Both the position numbers and the translations under genes were made by a program. Below, piece after piece: positions 8,526 through 16,607 of a stretch of 51,211 nt of DNA. Origin of the DNA: CAYYAQ01 sp964469555 (lineage in GTDB: Bacteria; Planctomycetota; UBA1135; UBA2386); the NCBI GenBank assembly GCA_964469555.1, contig CAYYAQ010000018.1, positions 1-51,211 on the forward strand. The letters run 5' to 3'. The number at the start of each line of letters is the position of its first letter. The stretch's first letter is position 1. The notes beneath the pieces were generated by a model that did no database searches, had not been told where the DNA came from, and saw only the letters and a program-made list of their open reading frames with translations.

Positions 8526-8959
8526 TGGAACGAATCGAGTCTGCGCGGCAATGGGCACGATCGCTGACTGGTGCGGAGCAGCGCAAGTTCGTCAAGTTCA
8601 TCGTGTCCGGAGTGATAAGGACGGCGTGCGGATACGGTCTGTTCCTGTTCGTGCTCTGGACCGGTTCACACCATGACATCGCGCTAGCAACGGACTATCT
8701 CTTCGCCGCCACTGTCGGCTACGTCGTCAACCGATCCTGGACATTCACGAACCAAGGTCACCAGAGCTATCGGGTGTTGAAGTATGTGCTCGCGTACGTT
8801 CTCGTGTTCGTCCTGAACTCATTTGCGCTGGACGTCACCGCTCGATTTGGAATGGAGCCAGCTAAAGGCCAGATCCTCTGTCTCGTACCTGCCACGGTTG
8901 CAAGCTATCTGTTGCAGCGGTACTGGGTATTCCGGGGACGTCAATTCGGTAAGGAATGA
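8525..8959 (+). CDS. GtrA-like small membrane protein
   Basis: The protein has 144 residues and four predicted membrane helices, the usual GtrA layout. Typical features are KFVKFIVSGVIRT before the first helix, the ATVGYVVNRSWTF motif at the second/third helix boundary, and the closing ATVASYLLQRYWVF motif. GtrA proteins are thought to help move polyprenyl-phosphate-linked sugars across the inner membrane. The start (TGATG, 1-nt overlap) couples it to the large membrane protein, and its stop shares ATGA with the amidinotransferase start at 8956. A longer open frame begins upstream but lies inside the previous gene, so I rejected that start. Confidence 0.9.
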   Translation: MERIESARQWARSLTGAEQRKFVKFIVSGVIRTACGYGLFLFVLWTGSHHDIALATDYLFAATVGYVVNRSWTFTNQGHQSYRVLKYVLAYVLVFVLNSFALDVTARFGMEPAKGQILCLVPATVASYLLQRYWVFRGRQFGKE

Positions 8960-10059
8960 AGAGCGAAGCAGAAGCTGCCGCGCAGGCCTGTCCCGTCAAC
9001 TCGTTCAACGAATGGGATCCGCTGGAGGAAGTGATCGTCGGTCGGCTGGACGGCTCTGTCCTGCCCGACGGCCACGTCAGTGTGACTTCGACGATGCCAC
9101 AGGGCATCACCAAATCGTTGAAGTTGATCGGAGGCTGGCGGTATCCGGGTTTCGTGATGAAGCGGGCCCAGGCCGAGCTCGACAACTTCATTCACATCCT
9201 GAAGTCCGAAGGCGTGACCATTCGTCGGCCCGAGTACGTGAATTTCAAACGGAAGTGCAGGACGCCGTTTTGGTCTGCACGGGGCTACAACGTCGCCAAC
9301 CCCCGCGACCTCCTGCTGCTGCTCGGCAACGAGATTCTCGAGGTCCCGGCGGCCTGGCGGTGCCGCTACTTCGAATTGACTGCCTACAAGAAGCTTCTCA
9401 AGGAGTACTGGGACGGAGGGGCCAAGTGGAGTGCAGCACCGAAGCCGATGCTGAGCGACGAACTCTACAACGATGACTACACGGTCCCCACCCACGACGA
9501 GCCCATCCGCTACGCGATCAACGAATCCGAGCCGGTGTTCGACGCAGCGGACTTCATTCGCTGCGGGAAGGACATCTTCATGACGCTGAGCAATGTGACG
9601 AACCGCGCCGGGCTGGAGTGGCTGCGCAGGCACGTCGGCGATCGCTACACCATTCACCAGCTCGAGAGCAAGTGCCGCCAGCCAATGCACATCGACAGCT
9701 CGTTCGTGCCGATGGCGCCCGGCAAGGTGCTGGTCAATCCGGAGTTCATAGATGTCGACAAGCTGCCGTCGATCCTCAAGTCCTGGGACATTCTGATCGG
9801 TCCGAAACCGAACCCGATGGACAACTTCTGGTACAAGGTGTTCGGCATGACAAGCAAGTGGATCGGGATGAACGTCCTGATGCTCGACGAGAAGCGCGTC
9901 GTCTGCGAAGCCAGTCAGACCGACATGATCAAGGCGTTCAAGGATTGGGGTTTCGAGCCGATCCCGTGTTCATACGCGCACTACGCGTTCTTCGGCGGGT
10001 CCTTCCACTGCTCCACGCTCGACGTGCGGCGACGGGGCACCTTGCAATCTTACTTCTAG
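8956..10059 (+). CDS. Arginine:glycine-type amidinotransferase
   Basis: The protein has 367 residues and clearly belongs to the family of eukaryotic glycine amidinotransferase and streptomycete StrB1. These enzymes move the amidino group of arginine to an amine. The triad is intact and its Asp-His spacing matches that of the animal enzyme: Asp196 in FDAADFIRCGKD, His245 in PMHIDSSF, and Cys352 in GGSFHCSTLDVRRRGTLQSY. The acceptor cannot be read from sequence and could be glycine, an aminosugar or an aminocyclitol. Translation is coupled to GtrA by an ATGA overlap, so the gene sits inside a membrane glycosylation operon, an unexpected place for it. Its TAG stop overlaps the stop of the convergent GT2 in a CTAG at 10056-10059. 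Confidence 0.93.
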   Translation: MKSEAEAAAQACPVNSFNEWDPLEEVIVGRLDGSVLPDGHVSVTSTMPQGITKSLKLIGGWRYPGFVMKRAQAELDNFIHILKSEGVTIRRPEYVNFKRKCRTPFWSARGYNVANPRDLLLLLGNEILEVPAAWRCRYFELTAYKKLLKEYWDGGAKWSAAPKPMLSDELYNDDYTVPTHDEPIRYAINESEPVFDAADFIRCGKDIFMTLSNVTNRAGLEWLRRHVGDRYTIHQLESKCRQPMHIDSSFVPMAPGKVLVNPEFIDVDKLPSILKSWDILIGPKPNPMDNFWYKVFGMTSKWIGMNVLMLDEKRVVCEASQTDMIKAFKDWGFEPIPCSYAHYAFFGGSFHCSTLDVRRRGTLQSYF

Positions 10060-11096
10060 CTTGCCGACGCCGGGTCTTGTGCGTCCGGCTGTCGATTTTC
10101 GAACACCATCTTTGCGATTCGAAACGCGCCGCCGATGAACCCGACGAGGATGGCGGCGTGAAACACTTGTAGCGCTGGCCACGCGTACAATGCCATCTTC
10201 ATGCCGTGCTCGCGGTGTGCGAAGCGCAGGAAGGGCCATTCCCAAACGATCTGCAACAGTGCGGCACCGCCGGCGATGAACCAACCGACCGGATGGAAGA
10301 ACCCAACGAGGACTCCGGCGAGAATCGGTGGTGTGAGCAGGAACGAGAACGAGTCGCGGGAAGAGGCCCCCATCCCCTTCGATTCCATGCGCCGGCGGCG
10401 GAAGACGAGCGGAAGCCATCGAGCCGTGCGCCGGGCGACCTCGCGACATCGTGGCCACAGAGTTCTGTAGTGATGGTCGTACGCGGCGTCTGCCAAGAGA
10501 ACGTTGATGTATCCCAGTCGTTCCATCTCGTGGCCGAACTCGTAGTCCTCCATGCCCGCGGCGCTGTACTTCTCGGGGAAGCCACCGATGTGTTCGAAGA
10601 CGCCGCGGCGAACTGCGCCGCATTCCGATTGGAAGCAACTCACTCCGACGATGTCCGTCATCGGTTTGCAGTAGAAGGCGTGCGAGTGCCGCAGCGCAAC
10701 GAAGTGGGCACTCCAGCTCGGAGTCAGATTCCGCGGTGAGGCGTGCGCTCCCGTCGCGTGGAACTCCGGTGTTTCTCGTAGCCTGTCCACGAGTATGGGA
10801 AGCGTGTCCTCCGGAACGACCACGTCAGAGTCCAGAAAGATCAGGATGTCACTCTTCGAGACTCGAGCACCGTGATTGCGGGTCGCGGCCGCGCCGCGCG
10901 ACCGATCGTGATGCAGGATGCTCACACCGAATGCCTCGACAAGGCTCACGGTCTCGTCCGTGCTGCCATCGTTGACGACGATGACCTCCCATCCACGGGG
11001 TTCGGCAACCGCGAGGGCCGCACGCAGGCACGGTTCGATGAAACGCGCCGCATTGTGCGCTGGGATGACGATCGTGACAGAAGTCGGCTTGTCCAC
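10056..11096 (-). CDS. Family 2 glycosyltransferase with C-terminal membrane segments
   Basis: The protein has 346 residues from a GTG start at 11096, giving an N-terminus (MDKPTSVTIVIPAHNAARF) that enters the GT-A fold at once. Upstream in-frame codons lie inside the preceding gene. Motifs are VVNDGSTDET, FLDSDVVVP (the DxD site) and GMEDYEFGHEMERLGY, the ED-type acceptor motif. The last ~100 residues hold about three hydrophobic segments, so it is membrane-anchored. It follows the radical SAM gene after an 8-nt gap and is probably co-transcribed with it. It converges on the amidinotransferase with overlapping stop codons. The start is uncertain because no good ribosome-binding site is visible. 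Confidence 0.83.
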   Translation of the reverse strand: MDKPTSVTIVIPAHNAARFIEPCLRAALAVAEPRGWEVIVVNDGSTDETVSLVEAFGVSILHHDRSRGAAATRNHGARVSKSDILIFLDSDVVVPEDTLPILVDRLRETPEFHATGAHASPRNLTPSWSAHFVALRHSHAFYCKPMTDIVGVSCFQSECGAVRRGVFEHIGGFPEKYSAAGMEDYEFGHEMERLGYINVLLADAAYDHHYRTLWPRCREVARRTARWLPLVFRRRRMESKGMGASSRDSFSFLLTPPILAGVLVGFFHPVGWFIAGGAALLQIVWEWPFLRFAHREHGMKMALYAWPALQVFHAAILVGFIGGAFRIAKMVFENRQPDAQDPASAS

Positions 11097-11104
11097 GCGA
11101 AGGA

Positions 11105-12145
11105 TTAGAAGTAATTGCCCCAAGTGGTCGGCTGGAAGAGGCCACTGCACATGTTGGCGCACTCGAAAGTGCACGTGCAATCCCTCGCCAGCTTGCGAAA
11201 ATCGTCTGCTTCGTTCGTCTTCACGATGTCGACGAGACGCCTCCCGCCGGAGACATCACCGACATTGCCGATGACGGAATGGTCCCACATCTTGCCGATC
11301 TCGCACCCGCGCACAACGCCGTCTGACAGGACTTCGACGAGTCGACTGCCGGCGAGGCAGCGCTTCCCGTTCTTGCGACCGTGGACGTGATCCAGGATGT
11401 CACTGCGCAGGCGGCGCTCAATGCGCCAGTCGATCTTGCCGCGGAAGCGGGGCGAAGCCCGATCCAGCTGTGTGGCAGTCAGTCGTGCATAGGTGTCGGC
11501 CAAGTCGCGTTGCACCTCTATCGGTACGTCGCGCAGGAGGATCACTTCATGAAAATCGACGGCCCAGGACTGGGTGTCGTCCAAGAACTGCTCCAGGTCT
11601 TCCTTGTTGTCCGGCTGCAGAACGGAGGCCAACCGCAACGTGAAACTGGGATGGGCCTCTCGCAACGGATTGCAGGCTTCGATGGTCCGCATCGCCGCAG
11701 CAAAAGCACCGGGAGAATTACGAACGGCGTCGTGCACTTGCTCGTGGCCATCCAACGAGATGGACAAACGAAGTTCGTCGAATTGCCCCCCGTCCAAGAG
11801 TGATGCGATTACAGATTGGATCCGGTCCGTGAGGAAGCCGTTCGTGTTGATGCTGAGCCTTCGAACTCCGGAGGATTGCGTTATGGCGAGGATCACGTCC
11901 GTCAAATCCTTCCGCAGGAACGGTTCGCCACCGGTGATCGTCACGTGGAGCAAACCGTCTGCGCCGGATACCGCTCGGCCCCACTGCTCGGGGCTCATTT
12001 CGGGAGCGCGGCGAATCGACAGCGCCGCGCCGCAACAGAAGTCACACTTCATGTTGCAGCGTCCGTTGACGAAGGCGATGAGGTAGTTCGGCATGCGCCT
12101 CAAAGCCAACGACTTCGCAAACCGTGCCCAGATGGAGAGGTTCAT
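11105..12145 (-). CDS. Radical SAM protein with a C-terminal SPASM-like cysteine cluster
   Basis: The protein has 346 residues from the ATG at 12145 (MNLSIWARF). The radical SAM iron-sulfur motif is CNMKCDFC (Cys30, Cys34, Cys37), followed by TGGEPFLRKD for SAM binding and the LSISLDG strand. The C-terminus carries DCTCTFECANMC (Cys323, 325, 329, 333), suggesting an auxiliary cluster of the SPASM/twitch type. Family members modify peptides, sugars or lipids, and no substrate can be assigned here. It is the first gene of a two-gene unit with a membrane-anchored GT2 (8-nt gap), which suggests a glycan or lipid modification. Thirty-eight upstream in-frame codons are rejected because they have low-complexity composition unlike the family. 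Confidence 0.82.
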   Translation of the reverse strand: MNLSIWARFAKSLALRRMPNYLIAFVNGRCNMKCDFCCGAALSIRRAPEMSPEQWGRAVSGADGLLHVTITGGEPFLRKDLTDVILAITQSSGVRRLSINTNGFLTDRIQSVIASLLDGGQFDELRLSISLDGHEQVHDAVRNSPGAFAAAMRTIEACNPLREAHPSFTLRLASVLQPDNKEDLEQFLDDTQSWAVDFHEVILLRDVPIEVQRDLADTYARLTATQLDRASPRFRGKIDWRIERRLRSDILDHVHGRKNGKRCLAGSRLVEVLSDGVVRGCEIGKMWDHSVIGNVGDVSGGRRLVDIVKTNEADDFRKLARDCTCTFECANMCSGLFQPTTWGNYF

Positions 12146-12294
12146 GTGGTCGGGACCCGTGTGTTGGTGTAGGGGGGAGGAGGCGAGTGCACGAACCGTG
12201 AATTCGCGTTGGCGAGACGGTCTTCCTTTCGGCAGCAAGGACCGCGTGCTGGGAAGCATATCACGGTATTCACCGTTTCGCCCGAGACTCGGCG

Positions 12295-12507
12295 CTACCG
12301 GCCCGATGAAGAACCGCGCCGTCGCGCAGAGTGCTCGGGATTATCGACTTGCAAGCGGCGAATCGCGGTCGAACTGAAGGATTCGGCGAGGATCCGCAGA
12401 TCGACGACTCGACCGACCGCAGGAGGGGGTTGGATGGCCAGGACGAAGGAGTCGTCGAGGTTCATCGCATCGCGAACCTCGGTGCGCAACTCATCCAAAG
12501 TGATCAA
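12295..12507 (-). CDS. Possible small hypothetical gene or remnant downstream of lpdA
   Basis: The frame is open from just after the lpdA stop (12655-12657) down to a TAG at 12295-12297, but it has no ATG or GTG before a TTG at 12507, which gives 70 residues. The translation reads like protein (ITLDELRTEVRDAMNLDD ... VGRVVDLRILAESF), and the readable stretch continues upstream of the TTG (VPIPGAEVTPTRFLDQ) without a start codon. It could be a short gene with an unusual start, a decayed gene, or chance. I recognise no family. It lies at the 3' end of the lipA-lpdA operon and upstream of the radical SAM gene. The rest of 12146-12654 holds nothing else I can support. Confidence 0.3.
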   Translation of the reverse strand: MITLDELRTEVRDAMNLDDSFVLAIQPPPAVGRVVDLRILAESFSSTAIRRLQVDNPEHSARRRGSSSGR

Positions 12508-12654
12508 GCCGTCGTCGTTTGTGAGGGCAGGTAGTTCGACCCTAGATTCCTGATCGAGAAAGCGGGTCGGCGTGACCTCGGCTCCGGGAATCGGGACGTG
12601 TGAGAGTAGCGCACGGTTCCCATGGAGCGAGGTGAACCGCGATTCACCGCGGCG

Positions 12655-14076
12655 CTACTTCGTCGGCTTCTGGAAGATGTGCACGGCCATGTTGTGCACG
12701 GCTTCCGCGGCTTCCATCACGCCCTCGGGAAGCGTGGGGTGCGCGTGGATCGTCGACGCCATGTCCTCGACCGTCGCGCCGAGTTCGATCGCGAGGCCTG
12801 CCTCCGCGATCAACTCCGTCACCTCCGGACCGATCATGTGCACGCCGAGGAGTTTGTCGGTCTTCCTGTCGCCGATGACCTTCACCCAACCCTCGGTTTC
12901 GTTCAGCGACATCGCGCGGCCCGAAGCAGCGAATGGGAACTTGCCTTCGACGGGGTCGAAGCCTGCGGCTTTCGCCTCTTCGGCGGACAACCCGACGCTC
13001 GCAACCTCAGGATCGGTGAACACGACGTTCGGCACGCATGCCGGATCGTAGGCCGCGCCCTTCTGCCCCGCGATCGCGGCGGCGGCGCACAACCCCTCGT
13101 GGCTGCCCTTGTGCGCGAGCATCGGTTGGCCGGCGACGTCTCCGATCGCGTAGACGCCCGCAACATTGGTTTGGCGCTGGGCGTCGACCGCGATGAACCC
13201 ACGGTCGTCGACGTTCACTCCGACCTTCTCGAGGCCGAGGCCCTTGCCGTTCGGGGAACGACCGACCGACGAGAGGATCGCGTCACACTCGAACACCTCG
13301 TCCTTCGTTTCGCCCTTGGGGTTAGTGAGCTCAACAGTGACGGCGAGACCAGCCTTGGTCTCGTAGCCCTTTGCCTTGGCCTTCAAGTGCGTCTTGATCT
13401 TCTTCTTCTTGAGCGAACGCCCCATCTCCTTCGAGATTTCGGCGTCCATGCCCGGCAGCACGCGGTCCATGAACTCGACGACGCGGACCTCGGTGCCCAT
13501 GTTGTAGTAGGCGAGCCCGAGCTCGAGGCCGATCACGCCGCCGCCGATGACGAGCAGGCGCTTGGGGACCTCCTTGGGGACCAACGCCTCCGTTGAACTC
13601 CACACGTTCTTGCCGTCGAACTCGAAGCCCTTGATCTCGATCGGAGTCGAACCGGTCGCGATGACGATGTTCTTCGCTTCGAGCGTCGTCTTCTTCCCGT
13701 CAGCGGACGTCACTCCGACCTTGGTCTTGGTCGTGAGCTTCGCGTCACCCTTGTGGACGTCGACCTTGTGGTTTTTCAACAGGTTGCCGACACCGCCGGT
13801 CAGCTTGCTGACGATGCCGTTCTTCCACTCGACGAGCTTCTTCACATCGAGGTCGACGCCCTTGACGGTGATGCCCATCACGTCGGCCTTCTTGATCTTC
13901 TTGATCAGGCCGGCGGCGGCGATCATCGCCTTGCTCGGGATGCACCCGACATTGAGGCAGACGCCGCCGAGCTCGTCCTTCTCGACGATGGCGGTCGAAA
14001 GACCGAGTTGGGCGCAGCGGATGGCGCAGACGTAGCCGGCGGGACCGGCGCCGATGACGAGGACGTCGTAGGTCAT
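12655..14076 (-). CDS. lpdA: Dihydrolipoyl dehydrogenase (E3)
   Basis: The protein has 473 residues, full length for the family. This flavoprotein reoxidises the dihydrolipoyl groups on E2 and passes electrons to NAD. Visible features are the FAD motif VIGAGPAGY (8-15), the redox-active pair GGVCLNVGC (Cys40 and Cys45), the NAD motif VIGGGVIGLE, the second FAD contact VYAIGDV, and the C-terminal catalytic HAHPTLPE with His446 and Glu451. It is the last recognisable gene of the lipA/E1/E2 operon, starting 27 nt after the second E1alpha. Lysine-rich stretches (KKIKKAD, LKKKKIKT) are unusual but do not touch the motifs. Confidence 0.97.
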   Translation of the reverse strand: MTYDVLVIGAGPAGYVCAIRCAQLGLSTAIVEKDELGGVCLNVGCIPSKAMIAAAGLIKKIKKADVMGITVKGVDLDVKKLVEWKNGIVSKLTGGVGNLLKNHKVDVHKGDAKLTTKTKVGVTSADGKKTTLEAKNIVIATGSTPIEIKGFEFDGKNVWSSTEALVPKEVPKRLLVIGGGVIGLELGLAYYNMGTEVRVVEFMDRVLPGMDAEISKEMGRSLKKKKIKTHLKAKAKGYETKAGLAVTVELTNPKGETKDEVFECDAILSSVGRSPNGKGLGLEKVGVNVDDRGFIAVDAQRQTNVAGVYAIGDVAGQPMLAHKGSHEGLCAAAAIAGQKGAAYDPACVPNVVFTDPEVASVGLSAEEAKAAGFDPVEGKFPFAASGRAMSLNETEGWVKVIGDRKTDKLLGVHMIGPEVTELIAEAGLAIELGATVEDMASTIHAHPTLPEGVMEAAEAVHNMAVHIFQKPTK

Positions 14077-14103
14077 GTCAGTGTGAGTGGGGTGACGGGG
14101 GAC

Positions 14104-15270
14104 TCAGAGGGGGAAGTGGCCGTCGGTGTCGACGACACCCGAGTCGATGATCGCTTCGTCGTAGTGACGTTGCAGATTCTCAGGGACGTCGGCGAACACG
14201 TCGGTGATCAGGCTCTCGGTTGGTGGGTGGGGCGCAGCTTCGGCGGTCTTGATCGCCGCGTTGACGCGGTTGGCGATGTCCTCGATGAACGCGGCTTCCT
14301 TGTCTTCGTCCCACAGGCCGCGGTTTTCGAGGTAGCGACGGAAGCGATCGACGGGGTCGCGCTTCTCCCACGTCATGACCTCGGACTCGTCGCGATAGCG
14401 CGAAGGATCGTCGGATGACGAGTGGCCGAGCCGACGGTAGGTCACGGCCTCGATGAACGTCGGTCCCTCGCCCTTGCGGGCGCGCTCGACCGCCGCCTTC
14501 GTCGCGACGTAGACTGCCAGTACGTCGTTGCCGTCGACGCGCACGCCCGGCATTCCGTAGGCTTCGGCCTTCACGGCGATCGTCTCGCAGATCATCTGCG
14601 CGCTCACCGGGACGGAGATCGCCCACTGGTTGTTCTGGCAAAACATCACGCACGGTGCCTTGGTGACCGCGGCGAAGTTCATCCCGGCGTGGAAGTCGTT
14701 CGCGCTCGTCGCGCCGTCGCCCATGTAGCCGAGCACGACCACGTCATCGCCCTTGATTTTCGCGGCGATGGCCGCTCCGGCGGCGTGGCTGATCTGCGTG
14801 CCGATCACGGATGACATGCCGTAGTAGTTGCCTTCGCGATAGGTGTAGTGGCACGGCATCTGGCGACCCTTGCAGCGGTCCATGTCGTTGCCGATCAGTT
14901 GCGCGATCGCGAGATCGAGAGAAAGGCCGCGCATCATCGCGGCGGCGCCCTCGCGCAGAGCCGGGAAGATCCAGTCGCGGTCTTCCATCGCCGCGACCGA
15001 GCCGACCGTCGCCGCCTCCTGGCCGAGGATCGGACCGTAGAACCCGATACGTCCCTGGCGCTGCAACATCAACATGCGCCGGTCGAACTCCCGCACCTGC
15101 ACCATCTGTTCGTACAGGAAGAGGAGCGTCTCGTCGGGCAGGTTCGGATCGCGCTCGGCGATCACGCTGCCGTCCGGCTTGAGGACGGAGAGAAGAGCCG
15201 GGGCCGCCGGCTCGGGTGCGGGCGCGGCTGGCTTCTTCTTCGCAGTCTTCTTTGTTCGGCTGGTGGCCAT
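14104..15270 (-). CDS. Second 2-oxo acid dehydrogenase E1 alpha subunit
   Basis: The protein has 388 residues. It starts with a ~25-residue Lys/Ala/Pro-rich, probably disordered tail (KKTAKKKPAAPAPEPAAPA) that the other E1alpha lacks. The thiamine diphosphate motif is complete, from GDGATSANDFH (184-194) to NN at 213-214. The phosphorylation-loop region reads GHSSSDDPSRYRD, as in branched-chain-type E1alpha. It decarboxylates a 2-oxo acid together with an E1beta partner. It lies between E2 (9-nt gap) and lpdA, apart from the E1alpha-E1beta pair, and has no E1beta of its own in the window. It may share E1beta and broaden substrate range, or act as an alternative subunit. It is not degenerate. 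Confidence 0.93.
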   Translation of the reverse strand: MATSRTKKTAKKKPAAPAPEPAAPALLSVLKPDGSVIAERDPNLPDETLLFLYEQMVQVREFDRRMLMLQRQGRIGFYGPILGQEAATVGSVAAMEDRDWIFPALREGAAAMMRGLSLDLAIAQLIGNDMDRCKGRQMPCHYTYREGNYYGMSSVIGTQISHAAGAAIAAKIKGDDVVVLGYMGDGATSANDFHAGMNFAAVTKAPCVMFCQNNQWAISVPVSAQMICETIAVKAEAYGMPGVRVDGNDVLAVYVATKAAVERARKGEGPTFIEAVTYRRLGHSSSDDPSRYRDESEVMTWEKRDPVDRFRRYLENRGLWDEDKEAAFIEDIANRVNAAIKTAEAAPHPPTESLITDVFADVPENLQRHYDEAIIDSGVVDTDGHFPL

Positions 15271-15279
15271 GTTTCGCAG

Positions 15280-16584
15280 CTAGAGCAAACCGAGCAGCAG
15301 GCGCTGCGGGTGTTCGAGCAGATCCTTGATCACGTTCATCCAACGCGCGCCAGTCGCGCCGTCGACGATGCGGTGGTCGATGCTCACCGAGAGATACATG
15401 ACGTCGCCCGGGACGATCTCGCCGGCGTCGTTGATGACGGGCGTCTTCTTGATCTTGTGGACGCCCATGATCGAGACCTCTGGGAAGTTGATGATCGGCG
15501 TGGCGAACAACCCGCCGATGTTGCCGGCGTTCGTCAGCGTGAACGTGCCGCCGGTCAGATCCTCGACACCGAGTTTGCCCTCGCGGGCCTTGTCGGCGAG
15601 GTCCTGGATGTCGGATGCGATCTGTGCGATCGACTTCTTGTCGACGTCCTTGACCACTGGCACGACCAGGCCGTTGTCGGTGTCGGTCGCGATGCCGAAG
15701 TTGTAGTAGCGCTTGACGACCAGCTCGTTGGCCGTCTCGTCGAGGGCCGCGTTCATCATCGGGAACTGCTTCATCGCTTCGACCGCAGCCTTCATGATGA
15801 AGGGCAGGTAGGTGATGTTGATGCCCTGGTCGATGTACATCGCCTTGGCTTCCTTCCGCAGTTTCACGAGGTCGGTGACGTTGATGTCGTCGACGTAGGT
15901 GAAGTGCGTCGCGGTGAACTTCGACCGCGTCATCGCCTCGGCGATCTTGCGGCGCATGCCGCGGAACGGGATGCGCTCCTCGAGTGCGCCAGCCGGGGCC
16001 GCGGAGATCGCTTGCGGCGCGAAGCTCTTCGCCGCCGGCGCGCCGGCAGCCGCGGGAGTCGCGACCGCGCCGCCGTCGACGAACGCCTTGAGGTCCTCGT
16101 TCGTCACGCGGCCACTCGGGCCCGTGCCGGTCACCCGGTGCAAGTCGACGCCTACTTCGCGCGCGCGTCGCCGCGTCGCGGGAGCGGCGAGCACCTTGCC
16201 GGGAGACGCTTGCTCGAATGCCGGTGTGGCGACGGTCGTAGCCGGGGCGCGGACGTCGTTGGTCGTCGTCGGGGCGCTTGCTGAGGCAGCCGCGGCGACC
16301 GGCACCTTCTCCTCTACGGCGGGCGCGGGCGATGCCCCGGCGCCGCTCGTGTCGATGACTGCGATTACGGTCTCGACCGGGACGATGTCGCCGGCCTTGA
16401 ATCGCACTTCCTTGATCACGCCGTCCCACGGCACGGTGATGGTCACCGTCGCCTTGTCGGTCATGACCTCGACGAACGGATCCTCTTCCTTGACGATCTG
16501 GCCGACCTCGACCATCCAGTTGACGATCTCGCCTTCGGCGATGCCTTCGCCAATGTCCGGCAGTCTGAATTCCTTGTCGCTCAT
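15280..16584 (-). CDS. 2-oxo acid dehydrogenase E2 (lipoyl acyltransferase)
   Basis: The protein has 434 residues. The ATG at 16584 gives MSDKEFRLPDIGEGIAEGE, the standard opening of a lipoyl domain; a long in-frame upstream extension is antisense-like and was rejected. Residue K44 in MTDKAT is the lipoylated lysine. An Ala/Pro/Val-rich linker follows, then the peripheral subunit-binding domain (ATRRRAREVGVDLHRVTGTG ... GRVTNEDLKAF), a second flexible linker, and the catalytic domain ending in DHRIVDGATG with His404 and Asp408. It has a single lipoyl domain, as in branched-chain-type E2. It forms the complex core and passes the acyl group to CoA. It starts 23 nt after E1beta. Confidence 0.96.
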   Translation of the reverse strand: MSDKEFRLPDIGEGIAEGEIVNWMVEVGQIVKEEDPFVEVMTDKATVTITVPWDGVIKEVRFKAGDIVPVETVIAVIDTSGAGASPAPAVEEKVPVAAAASASAPTTTNDVRAPATTVATPAFEQASPGKVLAAPATRRRAREVGVDLHRVTGTGPSGRVTNEDLKAFVDGGAVATPAAAGAPAAKSFAPQAISAAPAGALEERIPFRGMRRKIAEAMTRSKFTATHFTYVDDINVTDLVKLRKEAKAMYIDQGINITYLPFIMKAAVEAMKQFPMMNAALDETANELVVKRYYNFGIATDTDNGLVVPVVKDVDKKSIAQIASDIQDLADKAREGKLGVEDLTGGTFTLTNAGNIGGLFATPIINFPEVSIMGVHKIKKTPVINDAGEIVPGDVMYLSVSIDHRIVDGATGARWMNVIKDLLEHPQRLLLGLL

Positions 16585-16607
16585 GTTTGGTGTCCCTGGA
16601 TCGATTG

